Source of the DNA: Patiria pectinifera
Taxonomy: Eukaryota > Echinodermata > Asteroidea > Valvatida > Asterinidae
Assembly (NCBI GenBank): GCA_029964075.1
Contig: CM057147.1
Coordinates: 24,635,513-24,699,512, forward strand
DNA: 64,000 bases
Reading direction: 5' to 3'
Every line of letters begins with the position of its first letter. Position 1 is the stretch's first letter. Made by a program: the position numbers and the translations under genes. The notes beneath the pieces were generated by a model that had not been told where the DNA came from, did no database searches, and worked only from the letters and a program-made list of their open reading frames with translations. Below, one piece after another: positions 19,744 to 32,537 of this stretch.

Positions 19744-20564
19744 CTCTTTTCTTGCTAACATTTTCGACAATGATTTGTAACCGTAATCACCCCGAGAAAT
19801 ATTCATGTTGGAATTTTATCTGGGCATTCCACAAGAAGAAAAAAATGATAAGAAGTCAGTTTGAGACTGGTAACAAAGACTTTTACTAACGACCTCCACA
19901 CCCGGAATTTAGAACCCTATAAACTATTCCAGTATGAGACACCTCGATGAACAACACTATTTTTAGACATTAACGTCCTGTAGAACTGGGCCAACACATT
20001 TCCCCTAGCGCTACTTCGATTATAATATACGTGAATGTTGGAATTTAGGAGAGATTTTTTACTTGTTTGTTGTCCAAAGATTTAACATAAAAAATAAACA
20101 AAATAAAGGAATTTAAAACAAGAATTAAGACGGGGTAGGAGTAAGTTATGCATAAAATGCATACATGGTTTTTCTCAGATTAAGTTGGTATAAGTCATTA
20201 CATTGTAATATATTTAATTTAGTAAATAATGGAGCAGAATAATCACGGTAGCCAGCATTCGAAATTGCACGAACTGCTCGTTTTTGTAAAGTAAGTATTT
20301 GTTAAATTTAGATGATAAATGATAGATGATTTTTTTTAAGGGGGCCGGGGAGCTATAATTTTTACGATGCTACAATAATCATTTTTACATTTTCTTGTAT
20401 TTCTTCGAGGATGTGTTGCTACGTTAATTGCTACAATAATCGATACGAATCAAAAAATAAAGTCACAAGAGAAATTGTATGTACACTGGTTTTAAAAATC
20501 GTTGGGTGAAGTGTTTGTTTTTACAAATATTATTTTTATTAATTATGAAATGAAAAAGTAGCTA

Positions 20565-20696
20565 CACTGCAAAAGCTGTAGTTTTAATTTAACACCATTC
20601 GGTATCTATATAGGACAACACCAGTAAAATTTAACACCAGATGGGTCCTATAATAGATACCAACAGTGTAAATTTAACACTGCAGTTTTTGCAGTG
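20565..20696. mobile_element. TA-flanked MITE, X unit copy 2
   Basis: Orthologous position to 14744-14874, same CACTGCAAAA/TTTTTGCAGTG ends and TA borders; it was duplicated with the unit rather than inserted anew. Confidence 0.75.
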
Positions 20697-21936
20697 TACT
20701 GAAGCAAAACCTATTGTAAAAAAAAAGCAGTTCGCAAGAAAACCCGCGAAACTTCACTGCACGAGTTGAATACACGGAACAATTCTACATAGGATTCAAT
20801 TGAATCGGTAACTAATCAAACCATCTGTAACGATTCACCGGTACCAGGCAGCTATTCGTGAATACATTTGTGCTTGGCCGGTTTTAAAAAAACACTATGT
20901 TTAAGACCGGTTGGAATCTGGAGGCCGATAATCACCCTCGCCTTTGGCCATGGTCGCCGTCAGGATTTTTTTCTAGAGGGGAGCAAAACATATTTTTCCC
21001 CAAAAAATTCTTGTAATTCTCAACAAAGTCTAGATTCATCAGTTTTAGAGGGGGGCAGGGACATTTTGGCACCCCAACTCATTAAATTTACACCACTATG
21101 ACTTCGCGTCTCTTTTTCTTTTCTTTTTTTCTCTTTTTTCCCCCCCTTTTTGTTTTGCTTTTCCAGGGGGCCCCCTTGCCGCCCCCCCCCCTTCCTCGCG
21201 ACACCCATGCCTTTGGCTTGGATAATTATCAGCACCTAGATTCAAACCGGGTTTAAACACAGTGTTTAATATCGGCCAAGCACATATTTATTCCCATTCA
21301 TAAATAACTGTTCGGTCAAAAATCAAAACTTTTCGTTCCAAAAGTCAAAACAAGTCCAAAATTATAAATTTTCAACGATTTCGTTCAAAAATTTTACTTA
21401 CTTTTTTCTCGAAACACCCTTCTAGCTAAATTATGGTATATCCCTCTCGCACAGTAGCCGTAAACCAACCTCGTCCCCAGTCCTTACTTTATTTCCAACC
21501 TCGTTTTCAATAGTAAGCCCTGGATAGGAAACTTTCTTCCTGTATCCTGATTCGACGCCGTAATTTGCTAATAATGAATTATATCGTGTAGTTGGCGGTG
21601 TTATTTTCAACGTGCATTACGTGTTTTCACGATCATTGCAACTATAACGTCCACGCCTTCTCAATAATACTCCTTTTCTTTGCAGTTTGTTCATATTAAT
21701 ATGAAATGTGATACTGCATATGTGTTTTCATAACTCACGGCGCGACGAATTGATGCTGTTTTTACCCCACACACCGCATACAAAAACAAACGCTAGCACC
21801 AGACTATTCCTCATTTGCATACATGTTCAAAAATCTTGCACATGCAAATGACCCAATACCAGGGTGAGAGAGCAGGTAGAGGTGGGCGCGTACTGCTCGA
21901 AACCTTGGGGACGAGGTTGGCCGTAAACAACTCCTC

Positions 21937-22211
21937 GGCCCAATTTCACGGCGCTGCTAAGCACACGATTTTCTGCTAACAGAGCCTCCGTCTATTTCAT
22001 GGAGACCGTAAGCAAAAGCACAGCAAAAGGCACGCTTACTTTGGAGGAAAAAGTTGCTTAACTTAGTGACGTAACAATAGAAATCTCCAAGCACGCGCTA
22101 CCGTTAGCACGTCCACGCCGTGAAATAGTGCTTATAAAGGTTAGCAAATTTTTCTGCTATGCTAAACACAACTTTTCTGCTAACTGTTAAGCAGCGCCGT
22201 GAAATTGGGCC
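21937..22211. mobile_element. MITE with CCCAATTTCACGG ends, X unit copy 2
   Basis: Best-preserved copy: the ends GGCCCAATTTCACGGCGCTG and CAGCGCCGTGAAATTGGGCC are exact 20-bp inverted repeats. Same position as 16111-16385. Confidence 0.75.
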
Positions 22212-22232
22212 AAATTTATCAACCGTTAAAAA

Positions 22233-22305
22233 CCGGCCACGTGACGGGCTCTTGACCAATAGGAAAACTGTCCTATCAGGGAGTTATGAATATATAATAA
22301 AAGCA
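22233..22305 (+). promoter_or_regulatory. Plus-strand promoter-like cluster downstream of GPCR 5
   Basis: Same CACGTGACGG, CCAATAGG and TATATAATAAAAG order as near GPCR 4, 150 bp beyond the receptor stop. Inference only. Confidence 0.3.
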
Positions 22306-22450
22306 TGGCTGTGCTTCAAAATGTGTCCCAGTTCAAAGTTGCAACAGAAAGAGAGTTTTTCTTATGTCTCTTTCCTTAACATGGCACTTTGTAAACTTTT
22401 AAGTCCTCAAATAATTAGCTAGGATTTTCAGTCTTGGATCCCTTCTCTCT

Positions 22451-23467
22451 TTAACGATCACAGACGAGTCGTTTCACCCTCTTCATGTTATTCCTTGCTG
22501 CCTGTCGGTGCTCCGGCTGCGCATAGGCCAGGAACATGGTGCCGTAGAAGGTGTCAAACACGGCAATAATGGAACCGACGGTAATGAGAGGGTCGAGAAC
22601 GGCTGAAGTCAGGTCACTGAGAATTGAAATGTTTATGGCTACACTAACTGGTAGCCAAGCCACCACAAATGCGGAGAAGTGTACGATGAAGTACACGGTG
22701 GTTTTGTTGGCCGAGTGGTTCGGTCGAGGCTGCGGCGCGTTCTCATCGTTGACTTCCTGCTCCGTCTGTTGCACACGATCTTGAAGATGCTTTAGCATCA
22801 GCATTTCATCCCGTATCTTGCGCCGCTGTTGCCTAGCGATGCGAACGAGAGTAGCTATCAGAAAAGTTACCGCGATCATGCTGGGGAAGATTGTCAGATC
22901 CGACATGACGACCATTGGGATTCGAATACTTTCTCCCTGCAGGAAACTACTGTAGAATTGTTGGCTGTCGGTTTCCAAATTCAACATGGCGGTGAGGAAA
23001 ACGGAAAGTCCGATGAGCAGAGACAGGCACCAGGACGCACCAATCAGCACGGTGCAACGTCTGGGCGTCGCTAGCCGGAGATACTGCAGGGGCCGGGAGA
23101 TCTTCAGGTACCGGTCAGCCGCTATGACCACCGAATTCGAGAAGTAGCCGAAAAGTCCAAAATAGGTTGAACTTGTGGTTATTGCGAGTTTGAGCGATGA
23201 GTGTTTGATATTTAACATCATGATCACAGACCACCATGAAATCAAAATTCCCATGACGATCAGGGACACACAAAGACTGGCCATGAAATAGTTGGACACA
23301 TTATGGAGGATGTGTTCTGTAGCGATTGTGGCTATCAAACACAAGTAGACCAGACTTGTTGCTACTGCGATGAAAATCACGAAGATGTAGCCGGCCAACA
23401 AGGCCGGATGGACTGGGCCATCGCTCACGGATGACGCAGAGGCATTCACGATCACTTCTTCCTCCAT
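22451..23467 (-). CDS. Class A GPCR, tandem family member 5
   Basis: 338 aa and used as numbering reference: L69 at position 2.50, L94 at 3.25, D118-R119-Y120, W146, P195, F267, W271-x-P273, G309-T-M-F-L313 replacing NPxxY, C336 near the end. Loop 2 is of the ETDSQQFYSSF class and loop 1 is NIKHS (no glycosylation site). Unlike members 4 and 7, TM2 reads CVSLIVMGILISWW, so that segment groups with members 2, 3, 6 and 8. Intracellular loop 3 has VNDEN, shared with member 7. Confidence 0.93.
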   Translation of the reverse strand: MEEEVIVNASASSVSDGPVHPALLAGYIFVIFIAVATSLVYLCLIATIATEHILHNVSNYFMASLCVSLIVMGILISWWSVIMMLNIKHSSLKLAITTSSTYFGLFGYFSNSVVIAADRYLKISRPLQYLRLATPRRCTVLIGASWCLSLLIGLSVFLTAMLNLETDSQQFYSSFLQGESIRIPMVVMSDLTIFPSMIAVTFLIATLVRIARQQRRKIRDEMLMLKHLQDRVQQTEQEVNDENAPQPRPNHSANKTTVYFIVHFSAFVVAWLPVSVAINISILSDLTSAVLDPLITVGSIIAVFDTFYGTMFLAYAQPEHRQAARNNMKRVKRLVCDR

Positions 23468-23653
23468 AATTAGGCCTTCCTTTCAAAACACTTCAGCTAC
23501 CAAAACCATCGAAATTTACCCAAAAAAATGTCAGGGCATTCAAAAGCACACAACAAAATCCATACTTCCTCACTGAAAACTAGAAGTAAAAGTGTTCTCC
23601 GTACCAGTGGGATACCTATTTTGTGTGCGACTGACTGATGCAACGACTAAATT

Positions 23654-23690
23654 GCATCTCTCAATTATAAACTGTCTTGATAGGGTTTGC
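23654..23690 (-). promoter_or_regulatory. Putative core promoter of GPCR 5
   Basis: Same CCCTATCAAGACAGTTTATA + ATTGAGAGATGCA block about 195 bp before the ATG. Confidence 0.5.
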
Positions 23691-24604
23691 ACGCACCGCC
23701 AGCACCGGCCGCTTTCATAAATACATCATTCTAAAGAAAATTTACTTTTTTCTGGAAAGGCCTAATCAGGGATGACGGAGACAAAATGATAACTGAAGCT
23801 TTGATGGAGTCTCTGAGACAGCAGTTCTTGTTTTAATGGATTTTATAATGGGCCCCTTGCGTCGTTAAATAACAAACCACGTCACTGTAATTACTACCAA
23901 GCTTTTGTCAGGTGAAAATGACAGAATAATGGATATGGAGTAATTGCCTGCGCCCTCTGTGAGCACAACATGTAAGTTCACAAAATTGGACTCGGATTCA
24001 TCGTTTAGCCTGGAGAAGTAATTCTAATTGATTGGTGTAGATATATAAGTTGTTACGACAGTGCTCTCCGACGAATTAGAGTTTGTTCTCCTAACGGACT
24101 TTTCACTTGTATAGTTAATTTTAACGGGGGATAATACTACTTTTTTGGGGGGGGGGGGGTGATGCTTTTGCGCCATAACAAATCCACTTTGCTAGTAGAC
24201 TGGTTTCTGGTCCCTGCATACCGGTAATCGATTCTAATAGGAGAGGGAACCAGGCAGTCTACCCTGCGAGAACTGAATTATTGTCGGGTCGTTAATTCAT
24301 TTATTTGACGCAGGCTGATTTTTTTTTGTGTTCAATATCTCATTCAAGTCCCGATTGCTATTGACTATAGAGGGCGTCAGGTGTGCGTCGTTAGCAGACA
24401 CTCTTTGGTACCGGACACTTTTTGGCATGACACCGGGACCTGGTGCTGGTCGTGCAAGGGGCCGCAAGGCGTGCGTGCGCAGACCCTGGATGCGATTTTC
24501 CGCGGCGCCGTGTTTGGTCTGTGGAGTAAAAAAAGCATGCTATGTTCGTCACACAAAATACGTAACGTTATGTGTTTTTTTTCTTTTGATGAAAATACGT
24601 GACT

Positions 24605-24716
24605 CGGGTCACGAGTCACCAAGCTCGAGTCCGAGTCATCATGGTCGAGTCCGAGTCCGAGTCATTTTCCAATGTGACTCGAGTCGAGTCCGAGTCACGA
24701 GAGTCCCACAACACTG
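24605..24716. mobile_element. hAT-like right end with GAGTCC hexamers, copy 2
   Basis: Shorter array than in unit 5, ending GAGAGTCCCACAACACTG. Same position relative to the exon relic. Confidence 0.55.
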
Positions 24717-24820
24717 ACGTTTTCTAAGACCAATTTGAAATTCATGTAACATTATGCTCCCTAGAATTACTTAAACTGACATGATTTTTTCTGTTTCTTG
24801 GTTTGGTTTCACATCAACAG

Positions 24821-25127
24821 GAGCAGTTCATCCTATGCTACGAGATGATCTACCAACATTTTTAACGGTTCCAGCACTTTTACGAAATTTTGTATTTTTT
24901 TATTTAAACAATAATGTACAATTTAAGTCCATTCCATTTTTTTCTCTACAGAAATGCATTTCAAGTAAGGCAGAGACTCTATCCTCGTACAGAATGCAGA
25001 GGAGGCTTTTTTAAAGTTCAAAGTCTAAATACATACATGTACCTATTTGTGCTTAATATTTTTTTTTAATGTTGTAAATGTCATGCAATTCAGTTTCTAA
25101 CTGCTAAATGTCATCTTTTTTAATAAA
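24821..25127 (+). pseudogene. Relic of terminal exons with 3' UTR and AATAAA, copy 2
   Basis: EQFILCYEMIYQHF follows a CATCAACAG acceptor, with an in-frame TAA just after (non-functional here). The second segment (24952 on) reads NAFQVRQRLYPRTECRGGF, then AT-rich sequence to AATAAA at 25122-25127. The Y units thus retain the downstream end that is cut off in the X units. Confidence 0.45.
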
Positions 25128-25528
25128 CTATAAACCATATTACATCATCCTTTAAGAAACGTGAAACATCTTCATCAAATCTGGGAACAGTCTTCTCCGA
25201 AACTGCCCTCTTTTACTGTTTAAAAAACGGCAAATCATTTGTTCCTTTTCTCCAGCCCTGGTAGTATTGCGCATGCATACGTGAGGAATGTGAACGTTCA
25301 ACCAATGAAACGTTAAAAGGCACCGGATTTCATGGGAGTCCAAATTTCATGTGACTCTGGAAAAGTGTTTAAAGCTGGAGTCCATCATTTTGCAGCTATC
25401 CAAAAACTAACTGTCATAATTATTGTTGAAAAACATTTTTGGTTGAAAGATAGTAATAGGACTAAACTCCCTGTCAAATTATTCTCTCTGGCAAGCTGTC
25501 ATTTTGAAGAAATCAACGAAAGAAGGCC

Positions 25529-25564
25529 TTTCCAACGGTGCGTCTTAAGAAGCACCGTTGGAAA
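25529..25564. repeat. 36-bp palindrome with one mismatched pair
   Basis: Arms TTTCCAACGGTGCGTCTT and AAGAAGCACCGTTGGAAA around a TTAA centre. The unit 8 counterpart (36326-36361) is perfect. Confidence 0.75.
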
Positions 25565-25949
25565 TTTCCGTTTGTAGTTCGTTTGTTCAATTCGGCGAAG
25601 CGCGCGCAAGCGTTGACACGACGCACACGGGCGTGTGGTTGCTATAATTCGTCGGATCGGTGCGCGACATGGCGTAGCTGCAATCGGCTCATTGAGAACG
25701 TGTCTCGGACGCTGAATTCAGGCCCGATTCAAAACATGATTCAGCAACTTTTGATTTGAAATTGAGATCCTAGAATGTTGTTTTTCTCGAAATATACAGC
25801 TGAAGCTGAGCTGAAACTTCATCAGGTTAGTTGTTCAGCACCCTTGTATACATTTTGAGCACTTTTGTTGCTTCAAACGAACAAAATGCACAAATTACAA
25901 ATGATGGACTATACCTCTAAGACCAGCTAGCCATATCTTTATCATCCGT

Positions 25950-26025
25950 TTAAGACCGGCCACGTGACGGGCTCTCGACCAATAGGAATGCGTAAACTGT
26001 CTTTTAGGTATTTATGAATATGTAT
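25950..26025 (+). promoter_or_regulatory. Plus-strand promoter-like cluster, Y type (unit 6)
   Basis: CCACGTGACGG and CCAATAGG as in the X units, but the TATA-like part is TATGTATTAAGG. It lies about 1.3 kb beyond the receptor stop. Confidence 0.25.
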
Positions 26026-26184
26026 TAAGGGAGTTTTGGTGACTTTTTGAAAAAATATGTTGGCGGCAGCCCATATAAGATTTCACTAACGATACACTAG
26101 ATACTAGCGCCTACCTGCATGACCTAAGATTCATCAGAAATAGTTAGAATCTTTTGGTCTGGGAACCAGACTAAAATAAGCCAT

Positions 26185-26471
<287 letters not shown>

Positions 26472-27318
26472 GTTTATGAAGCATACCCCCATTGTGACTA
26501 TGCATGACTTCCAGTTACAGATACGTACGTCCGGCTAGTGGCTAAAAGGGTAAGTATGATTGGTTACCATTCACTGTTTATGTGACTATTCATGTGAGTC
26601 TTCCCCTTCGTAACAAAGAAGTCAAACACTAAGTTCAAACCCTCACTGATTTTGGTTTTATACAAATATTATTTTGGATTACAAATTAATATCACACGGA
26701 ATAAAAGTAGATACAGAAGCAAAGCTATTCTAAAATAATTGTTTGCAAGAGAACAAGCGAAACTTCACGTTACGAGTTGGACTGATCTATAGCAAGGATT
26801 CAATTGAATCGGTAACTAACAAAACCATATGTAAAAGTTCACTGTCAGCTTTTGCTAAATAATAATCTTAAAAAGCTGTGTGGCAATTCCAGGGCTCATC
26901 GGATAGCAACAATTCAGTTTTTCGTATGTTTCTCCAGTCCTGTTGCACTTTCTATAAAACAAGTCTTCATGTGGGAAATACAGTCATGTGCCGAAAACTG
27001 GATTTGTTTCCCACTATAGTGCACACAAGATGAGGCACGGCCATCTGTCACAAGACTCCTTAATCCTGAAACTGCCAGAACCATGGTATGTGAAGGCTGC
27101 AACCAGTCATTGCCAAAAACCTAGTCACCGATGAAACACAAAAAAGCCATCTGTGGGCACAGTCCGAGAGGGGCAGACCCACGGCTTCAACGCACTGTCA
27201 CTGAACTAGTCATACACGTGTTCGGATTGCATTCAATAGGAAAGTCAGTGTTTTAAGATCGAAACTTGATAATGTTTCATGGCCCCTAGTTGTTGTCAGT
27301 CTGGAATCACTTCTCGCT

Positions 27319-28335
27319 TTAACGATCACAGATGAGTCGCTTCATCCTCTTCAAGATACTCCTTGCTGCCTGTCGGTGCTCCGGCTGCGCGTAGGCGAGG
27401 GACAAGGTGCCCCAGAAGGTGTGAAACACGGCAATAATGGAACCGACGGTCATGAGAGGGTTCAGAACGGCTAAAGTCAGGTCACTGAGAATACCAATGT
27501 TCATGACTACACTCTGCGGAAGCCAAGCCACGACAAATGCGGAGAAGTGTACGATGAAGTACACGGTGGTTTTGTTGGCCGAGTGGTTCGGTCGAGGCTG
27601 CGGCGCGTTCTCATCGTTGCCTTCCTGCTCTGTCCGCTGCGCACGATCTTGAAGATGCTTCAGCATCAGCATTTCATCCCGTATCTTGCGCCGCTGTTGC
27701 CTAGCAATGCGAACGAGAGCAGCTATCAGAAAGGTTGTCGCGATCATACTGGGGAAGATTGTCCGATCCGACATGACGACCATTGGGATTCTAAAACCCT
27801 CCCCCTGCACGAAACTGCTGAATGACTCTTGGCTGTTGGGGTCAAAATTCAATATGGCGGTGAGGAACACGGCAAGTCCGATGAGCAGAGACAGGCACCA
27901 GGACGCACCGATCACCGCGGTGCAACGCCTGGGAGTCACTAGACGGAGATACTGCAGGGGCCGGGAGATCTTCAGGTACCGGTCAGCCGCTATGACCACC
28001 GAATTCAAGAAATAACCGAGAAGTCCAAAGAAGGTGAAACCTGAGGCTACTGCGAGTTTGAGCGCGGAGTGGTTTAAGTTTGACATCAGGATCACAGACC
28101 ACCATGAAATCAAAATTCCCATGACGATCAGGGACACACAAAGACTGGCCATGAAATAGTTGGACACATTATGGAGGATGCGCTCCATAGCGATTGTGGC
28201 TATCAACCACACGTAGACCAGACTTGTTGCTACTGCGATGAAAATCATGAAGATGTAGCCGGCCAACAAGGCCGGATGGACTGGGCCATTGCTCACGGAT
28301 GACGCAGAGGCATTCACGATCACTTCTTCCTCCAT
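27319..28335 (-). CDS. Class A GPCR, tandem family member 6
   Basis: 338 aa, intronless. Loop 2 NFDPNSQESFSSFVQGE joins a TM4 of the member 4/5/7 kind (SLLIGLAVFLTA), so the gene is mosaic. TM3 carries VASGFTFFGLLG, shared only with member 8. The TM6 lip WLPQSVVMNIGILSD is shared with member 9, which lies 27 kb away in the opposite orientation, and not with the otherwise near-identical member 8. Loop 1 keeps NHS. The NPxxY position is GTLSL. One TM5-adjacent change (MSDRTIF) puts Arg where the others have Leu. Confidence 0.93.
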   Translation of the reverse strand: MEEEVIVNASASSVSNGPVHPALLAGYIFMIFIAVATSLVYVWLIATIAMERILHNVSNYFMASLCVSLIVMGILISWWSVILMSNLNHSALKLAVASGFTFFGLLGYFLNSVVIAADRYLKISRPLQYLRLVTPRRCTAVIGASWCLSLLIGLAVFLTAILNFDPNSQESFSSFVQGEGFRIPMVVMSDRTIFPSMIATTFLIAALVRIARQQRRKIRDEMLMLKHLQDRAQRTEQEGNDENAPQPRPNHSANKTTVYFIVHFSAFVVAWLPQSVVMNIGILSDLTLAVLNPLMTVGSIIAVFHTFWGTLSLAYAQPEHRQAARSILKRMKRLICDR

Positions 28336-28520
28336 AATTAGGCCTTCCTTTCAAAATACTTCAGCTACCAAAACCATCGAAATTTACACAAAAAACTGTC
28401 AGGGCATTCAGAAACACACAAAAAAATCCATATTTCCTCACAGAAAACTAGAAGTAAAAGTGTTCTCCGTACCAGTGGGATACCTTTTTTGTATGCGACT
28501 GACTGATGCAACGACTAAAA

Positions 28521-28560
28521 TGCATCTCTCAATCATAAACTGTCTTGATAGGGTTTGCAC
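28521..28560 (-). promoter_or_regulatory. Putative core promoter of GPCR 6
   Basis: The family block is present but TTTATAATTGAG is TTTATGATTGAG here. Position as in the other copies. Confidence 0.45.
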
Positions 28561-29355
28561 GCACCGCCGGCACCGGCCGCTTTCATAAATACATCATTCT
28601 AAAGAAAATTTACTTTTTTCTGGAAAGGCCTAATCAGGGATGACGGAGACAAAATGAAAACTGAAGCTTTGATGGAGTCTCTGAAACAGCAGTTCTTGTT
28701 TATTGGATTTTATAATGGGCCCCTTTCGTCGGTAAATAACAAACCACGTCACTGTAATCACTGCCAAGCTTTTGTCAGGTGAAAATGACATGATAATGGA
28801 TATGGAGTAATTGCCTGCGCCCTCTGTGAGCACAATATGTAAGTTCACAAAATTGGACTCGGATTCATCGTTTAGCCTGGAGAAGTAATTCTGATTGATT
28901 GGTGTTGATATTAAAGATGTTACGACCGTGCTCAGATCCACTTTGCTAGTAGACTGGTTTCTGGTCCCTGCATACCGGTAATCAATTATAATAGCAGCGG
29001 GAACCAGGCAGTCTACCCTCCGAGAACTGAATTATTGTCGGGTCGTTAATTCATTTATTTGACGCAGGCTGATTTTTTGTGTGTGTTCAATATCTCATTC
29101 AAGTCCCGGTTGCTATTGACTATAGAGGGCGTCCGGTGTGCGCCGTTAGCAGACACTCTTTTGGTACCGGACACTTTTCGGCATGACACCGGGACCTGGT
29201 GCTGGTCGTGCAGGCGCCGCAAGGCGTGCGTGCGCAGACCCTGGATGCGATTTTCCGCGGCGCCGTGTTTGGTCTATGGAGTAAAAAAAGCATGCTACGT
29301 TCGTCACACAAATACGTAACGTTATGTTTTTTTTTTCTTTTGATGAAAATACGTG

Positions 29356-29505
29356 ACATGAGTCACCAAGCTCGAGTCCGAGTCATCATGGTCGAGTCCG
29401 AGTCCGAGTCATTTTCCAATGTGACTTGAGTCGAGTCCGAGTCACGAAAAATGTGACTCGAGTCCGACTCTAGTCCGAGTCCTGGACTCGAGTCCCACAA
29501 CACTG
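29356..29505. mobile_element. hAT-like right end with GAGTCC hexamers, copy 3
   Basis: Near-identical to 18761-18909, ending CGAGTCCCACAACACTG. Confidence 0.6.
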
Positions 29506-29609
29506 GCGTTTTCTAAGACCAATTTGAAATTCATGTAACATTATGCTCCCTAGAATTACTTAAACGGACATCATTTTTTCTGTTTCTTGGGTTGGTTTCA
29601 CATCAACAG

Positions 29610-29798
29610 GAGCAGATCATCCTATGCTATGAGATGACCTACCAACATTTTGAACGGTTCCAGCACTATTACGAAATGTTATGTTTTTTATTTAAACAAT
29701 AATGTACAATTTAAGTCCATTTCATTTTGTTTCTCTACAGAAATGTATTTCAAGTAAGGCCGAGACTCTATCCTCGTACAGAATACAGAGGAGGCTTT
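29610..29798 (+). pseudogene. Relic of two terminal exons, copy 3
   Basis: EQIILCYEMTYQHFERFQHY after a CATCAACAG acceptor; the second segment starts at 29741 and ends at the T-tract where the hexamer element begins. No 3' UTR retained. Confidence 0.4.
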
Positions 29799-29804
29799 TT
29801 TTAA

Positions 29805-30345
29805 GTTACTCGTACTCGTACTCGTACTCGAATGTCAAAGAACTCGTACTCGAAATGACGGTACTCGTACTCGGGCAGCAAAGTACTCGTACTCGACATG
29901 TCGAAATTGTACTCGATCATCATAGTACTCGTACTCGAATAGCAGTACTCGGGAGGAAAATGTTCTTATTTTATAGATACTTTCAGTTTGGAATGGTCGA
30001 TTGGCTTGTGGAGAAATCAAGATTTCCTGATTTTCCTCTGTACACGTCCGGACAAACACATTTAACAGCTAGCCGTGAGTGGGTCTGTATATCGGTCTGA
30101 CTGGGCCTGGGCCGCAATTACGCACAATGAATCATTTGCCGTATGGCCGTATTAGAAAATATAAGTACTCGTACTCGTACCCGTACTCGGAAGTACAGTA
30201 CTCGTACTCGTACTCGGAAGTACAAGTACTCGTACTCGGAGACCTCTTCTTGTTCTTGGAGATACAAGTACTCGTACTCGTACTCGGCAACCTAAGTACT
30301 CGGCAGTACTCGGTACTCGGAAAAAAGTACTCGACTACAACCCTG
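29805..30345. mobile_element. TACTCG hexamer hAT element, left end missing (unit 7)
   Basis: Same truncated structure as in unit 5; the right end reads ACTACAACCCTG, with one change in the terminal repeat. Confidence 0.75.
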
Positions 30346-31170
30346 CTCTTTTCTTGCTAACATTTTCGACAATGATTTGTTACCGTAATCACCCCGAAAA
30401 ATATTCATATTGAAATTTTATCTGGGCATTCCACAAGAAGAAAAAAATGATAAGAAGTCAGTTTGAGACTGGTAACAACGACTTTTACTCACGACCTCCA
30501 CACCCGGAATTTAGAATCCTCTAAACTATTCCAGTATGAGACATCTCGATGAACAACACTATTTTTAGACATTGACGTCCTGTTTAATTGGGCCAACACA
30601 TTTCCCCTAGCGCTACTTCGATTATAATATACGTGAATGTTGGAATTTAGGAGAGATTTTTTACTTGTTTGTTGTCCAAAGATTTAACATTAAAAAAAAA
30701 AATAAATAAACGAATGTAAAACACGAATTAAGACGGGGTAGGAGTAAGTTATGCATAAAATGTATACATGGATTTTCCCAGATTAAGGTGGTACAAGTCA
30801 TTACATTGTAATATATTTAATTTAGTAAATAATGGAGCAGAATAATCACGGTAGTCAGCATTCGAAATTGCACGAACCGCTCGTTTTTGTAAAGTAAGTA
30901 TTTGTTAAATTTAGATGATAAATGATAGGTGATTTTTTTTAGGGGTGGGGCGGGTAGCTATAATTTTTAAGGTGCTGCAATAATCAGTTTTACATTTTCT
31001 TGTATTTCTTCGAAGATGTGTTGCTACAGTAATTGCTACAATAATCGATACGAATCAAAAGATAAAGTCACAAGAGAAATTGTATGTACACTGGTTTTAA
31101 AAATCGTTGGGTGAATGGTTTGTTTTTACAAATATTATTTTGATTAATTATGACATGAAAAAAGTAGCTA

Positions 31171-31300
31171 CACTGCAAAAACTGTAGTGTTAATTTAACA
31201 CCATTCGGTATCTATATAGGACAACACCAGTAAAATTTAACACCAGATGGTCCTATATAGATACCAACAGTGTAAATTTAACACTGCAGTTTTTGCAGTG
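31171..31300. mobile_element. TA-flanked MITE, X unit copy 3
   Basis: Same ends and position as the other X-unit copies. Confidence 0.75.
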
Positions 31301-32537
31301 TACTGAAGCAAAACCTATTCTAAAAAAAAGCAGTTCGCAAGAAAACCCGCGAAACTTCACTGCACGAGTTGAATACACGGAACAATTCTACATAGGATTC
31401 AATTGAATCGGTAACTAATCAAACCATCTGTAACGATTCACCGGTACCAGGCAGCTATTCGTGAATACATTTGTGCTTGGCCGGTTTAAAAAAAAAACAC
31501 TATGTTTAAGACCGGTTGGAATCTGGAGGCCGATAATCACCCTCGCCTTTGGCCATGGTCGCCGTCAGGATTTTTTTCTAGAGGGGAGCAAAACATATTT
31601 TTCCCCAAAAAATTCTTGTAATTCTCAACAAAGTCTAGATTCATCAGTTTTAGAGGGGGGCAGGGACATCTTGGCACCCCAACTCATTAAATTTACACCA
31701 CTATGACTTCGCGTCTCTTTTTCTTTTCTTTTTTTCTCTTTTTTTCCCCCCTTTTTGTTTTGCTTTTCCAGGGGGCCCCCTTGCCCCCCCCCCTCGCGAC
31801 GCCCATGCCTTTGGCTTGGATAATTATCAGCACCCAGACTCAAACCGGATTTAAACACAGTGTTTAATATCGGCCAAGCACATATTTATTCCCATTCATA
31901 CATAACTGTTCGGTCAAAAAAATCAAAACTTTTCGTTCCAAAAGTCAAAACAAGTCCAAAATTATAAATTTTCAACGATTTCGTTCAAAAATTTTACTTC
32001 CTTTTTTTTTTCGAAAAACCCCTATAGCTAAATTACGGTATGTCCCTCTCGCAGAGTAGCCGTAAACCCACCTCGTCCCCAGTCCTTACTTTATTTCCAA
32101 CCTCGTTTTCAATAGTAAGCCCTGGATGGGAAACTTTCTTCCTGTATCTTGATTCGACACCGTAATTTGCTAATAATGAATTATATCGTGTAGTTGGTGG
32201 TGTTATTTTCAATGTGCATTACGTGTTTTCACGATCATTGCAACTATAACGTCCACGCCTTATCAATAATACTCCTTTTCTTTGCAGTTTGCTCATATTA
32301 ATATGAAATGTGACACTGCATATGTGTTTTCATAAATCACGGCGCGACGAATTGATGCTGTTTTTACCCCACACACCGCATACAAAAACAAACGCTAGCA
32401 CCAGACTATTCCTCATTTTCATACGTGTTCAAAATCTTGCACATGCAAATGACCCAATACCAGGGTAAGAGAGCAGGTAGAGGTGGGCGCATACTGCTCG
32501 AAACCTTTGGGACGAGGTTGGCCGTAAACAACTCCTG

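Larger units (their letters stand above)
17933..23755 (-). repeat. Unit 5 of the GPCR array (X type)
   Basis: 5.8 kb. Holds the gene 4 distal flank, a GC-rich block (about 18530-18690), a GAGTCC-type transposon end, exon-like relics, the hexamer element lacking its left end, the X-type MITEs, receptor 5 and its promoter. With unit 6 it forms a ~10.7 kb dimer repeated as units 7+8. Confidence 0.85.
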
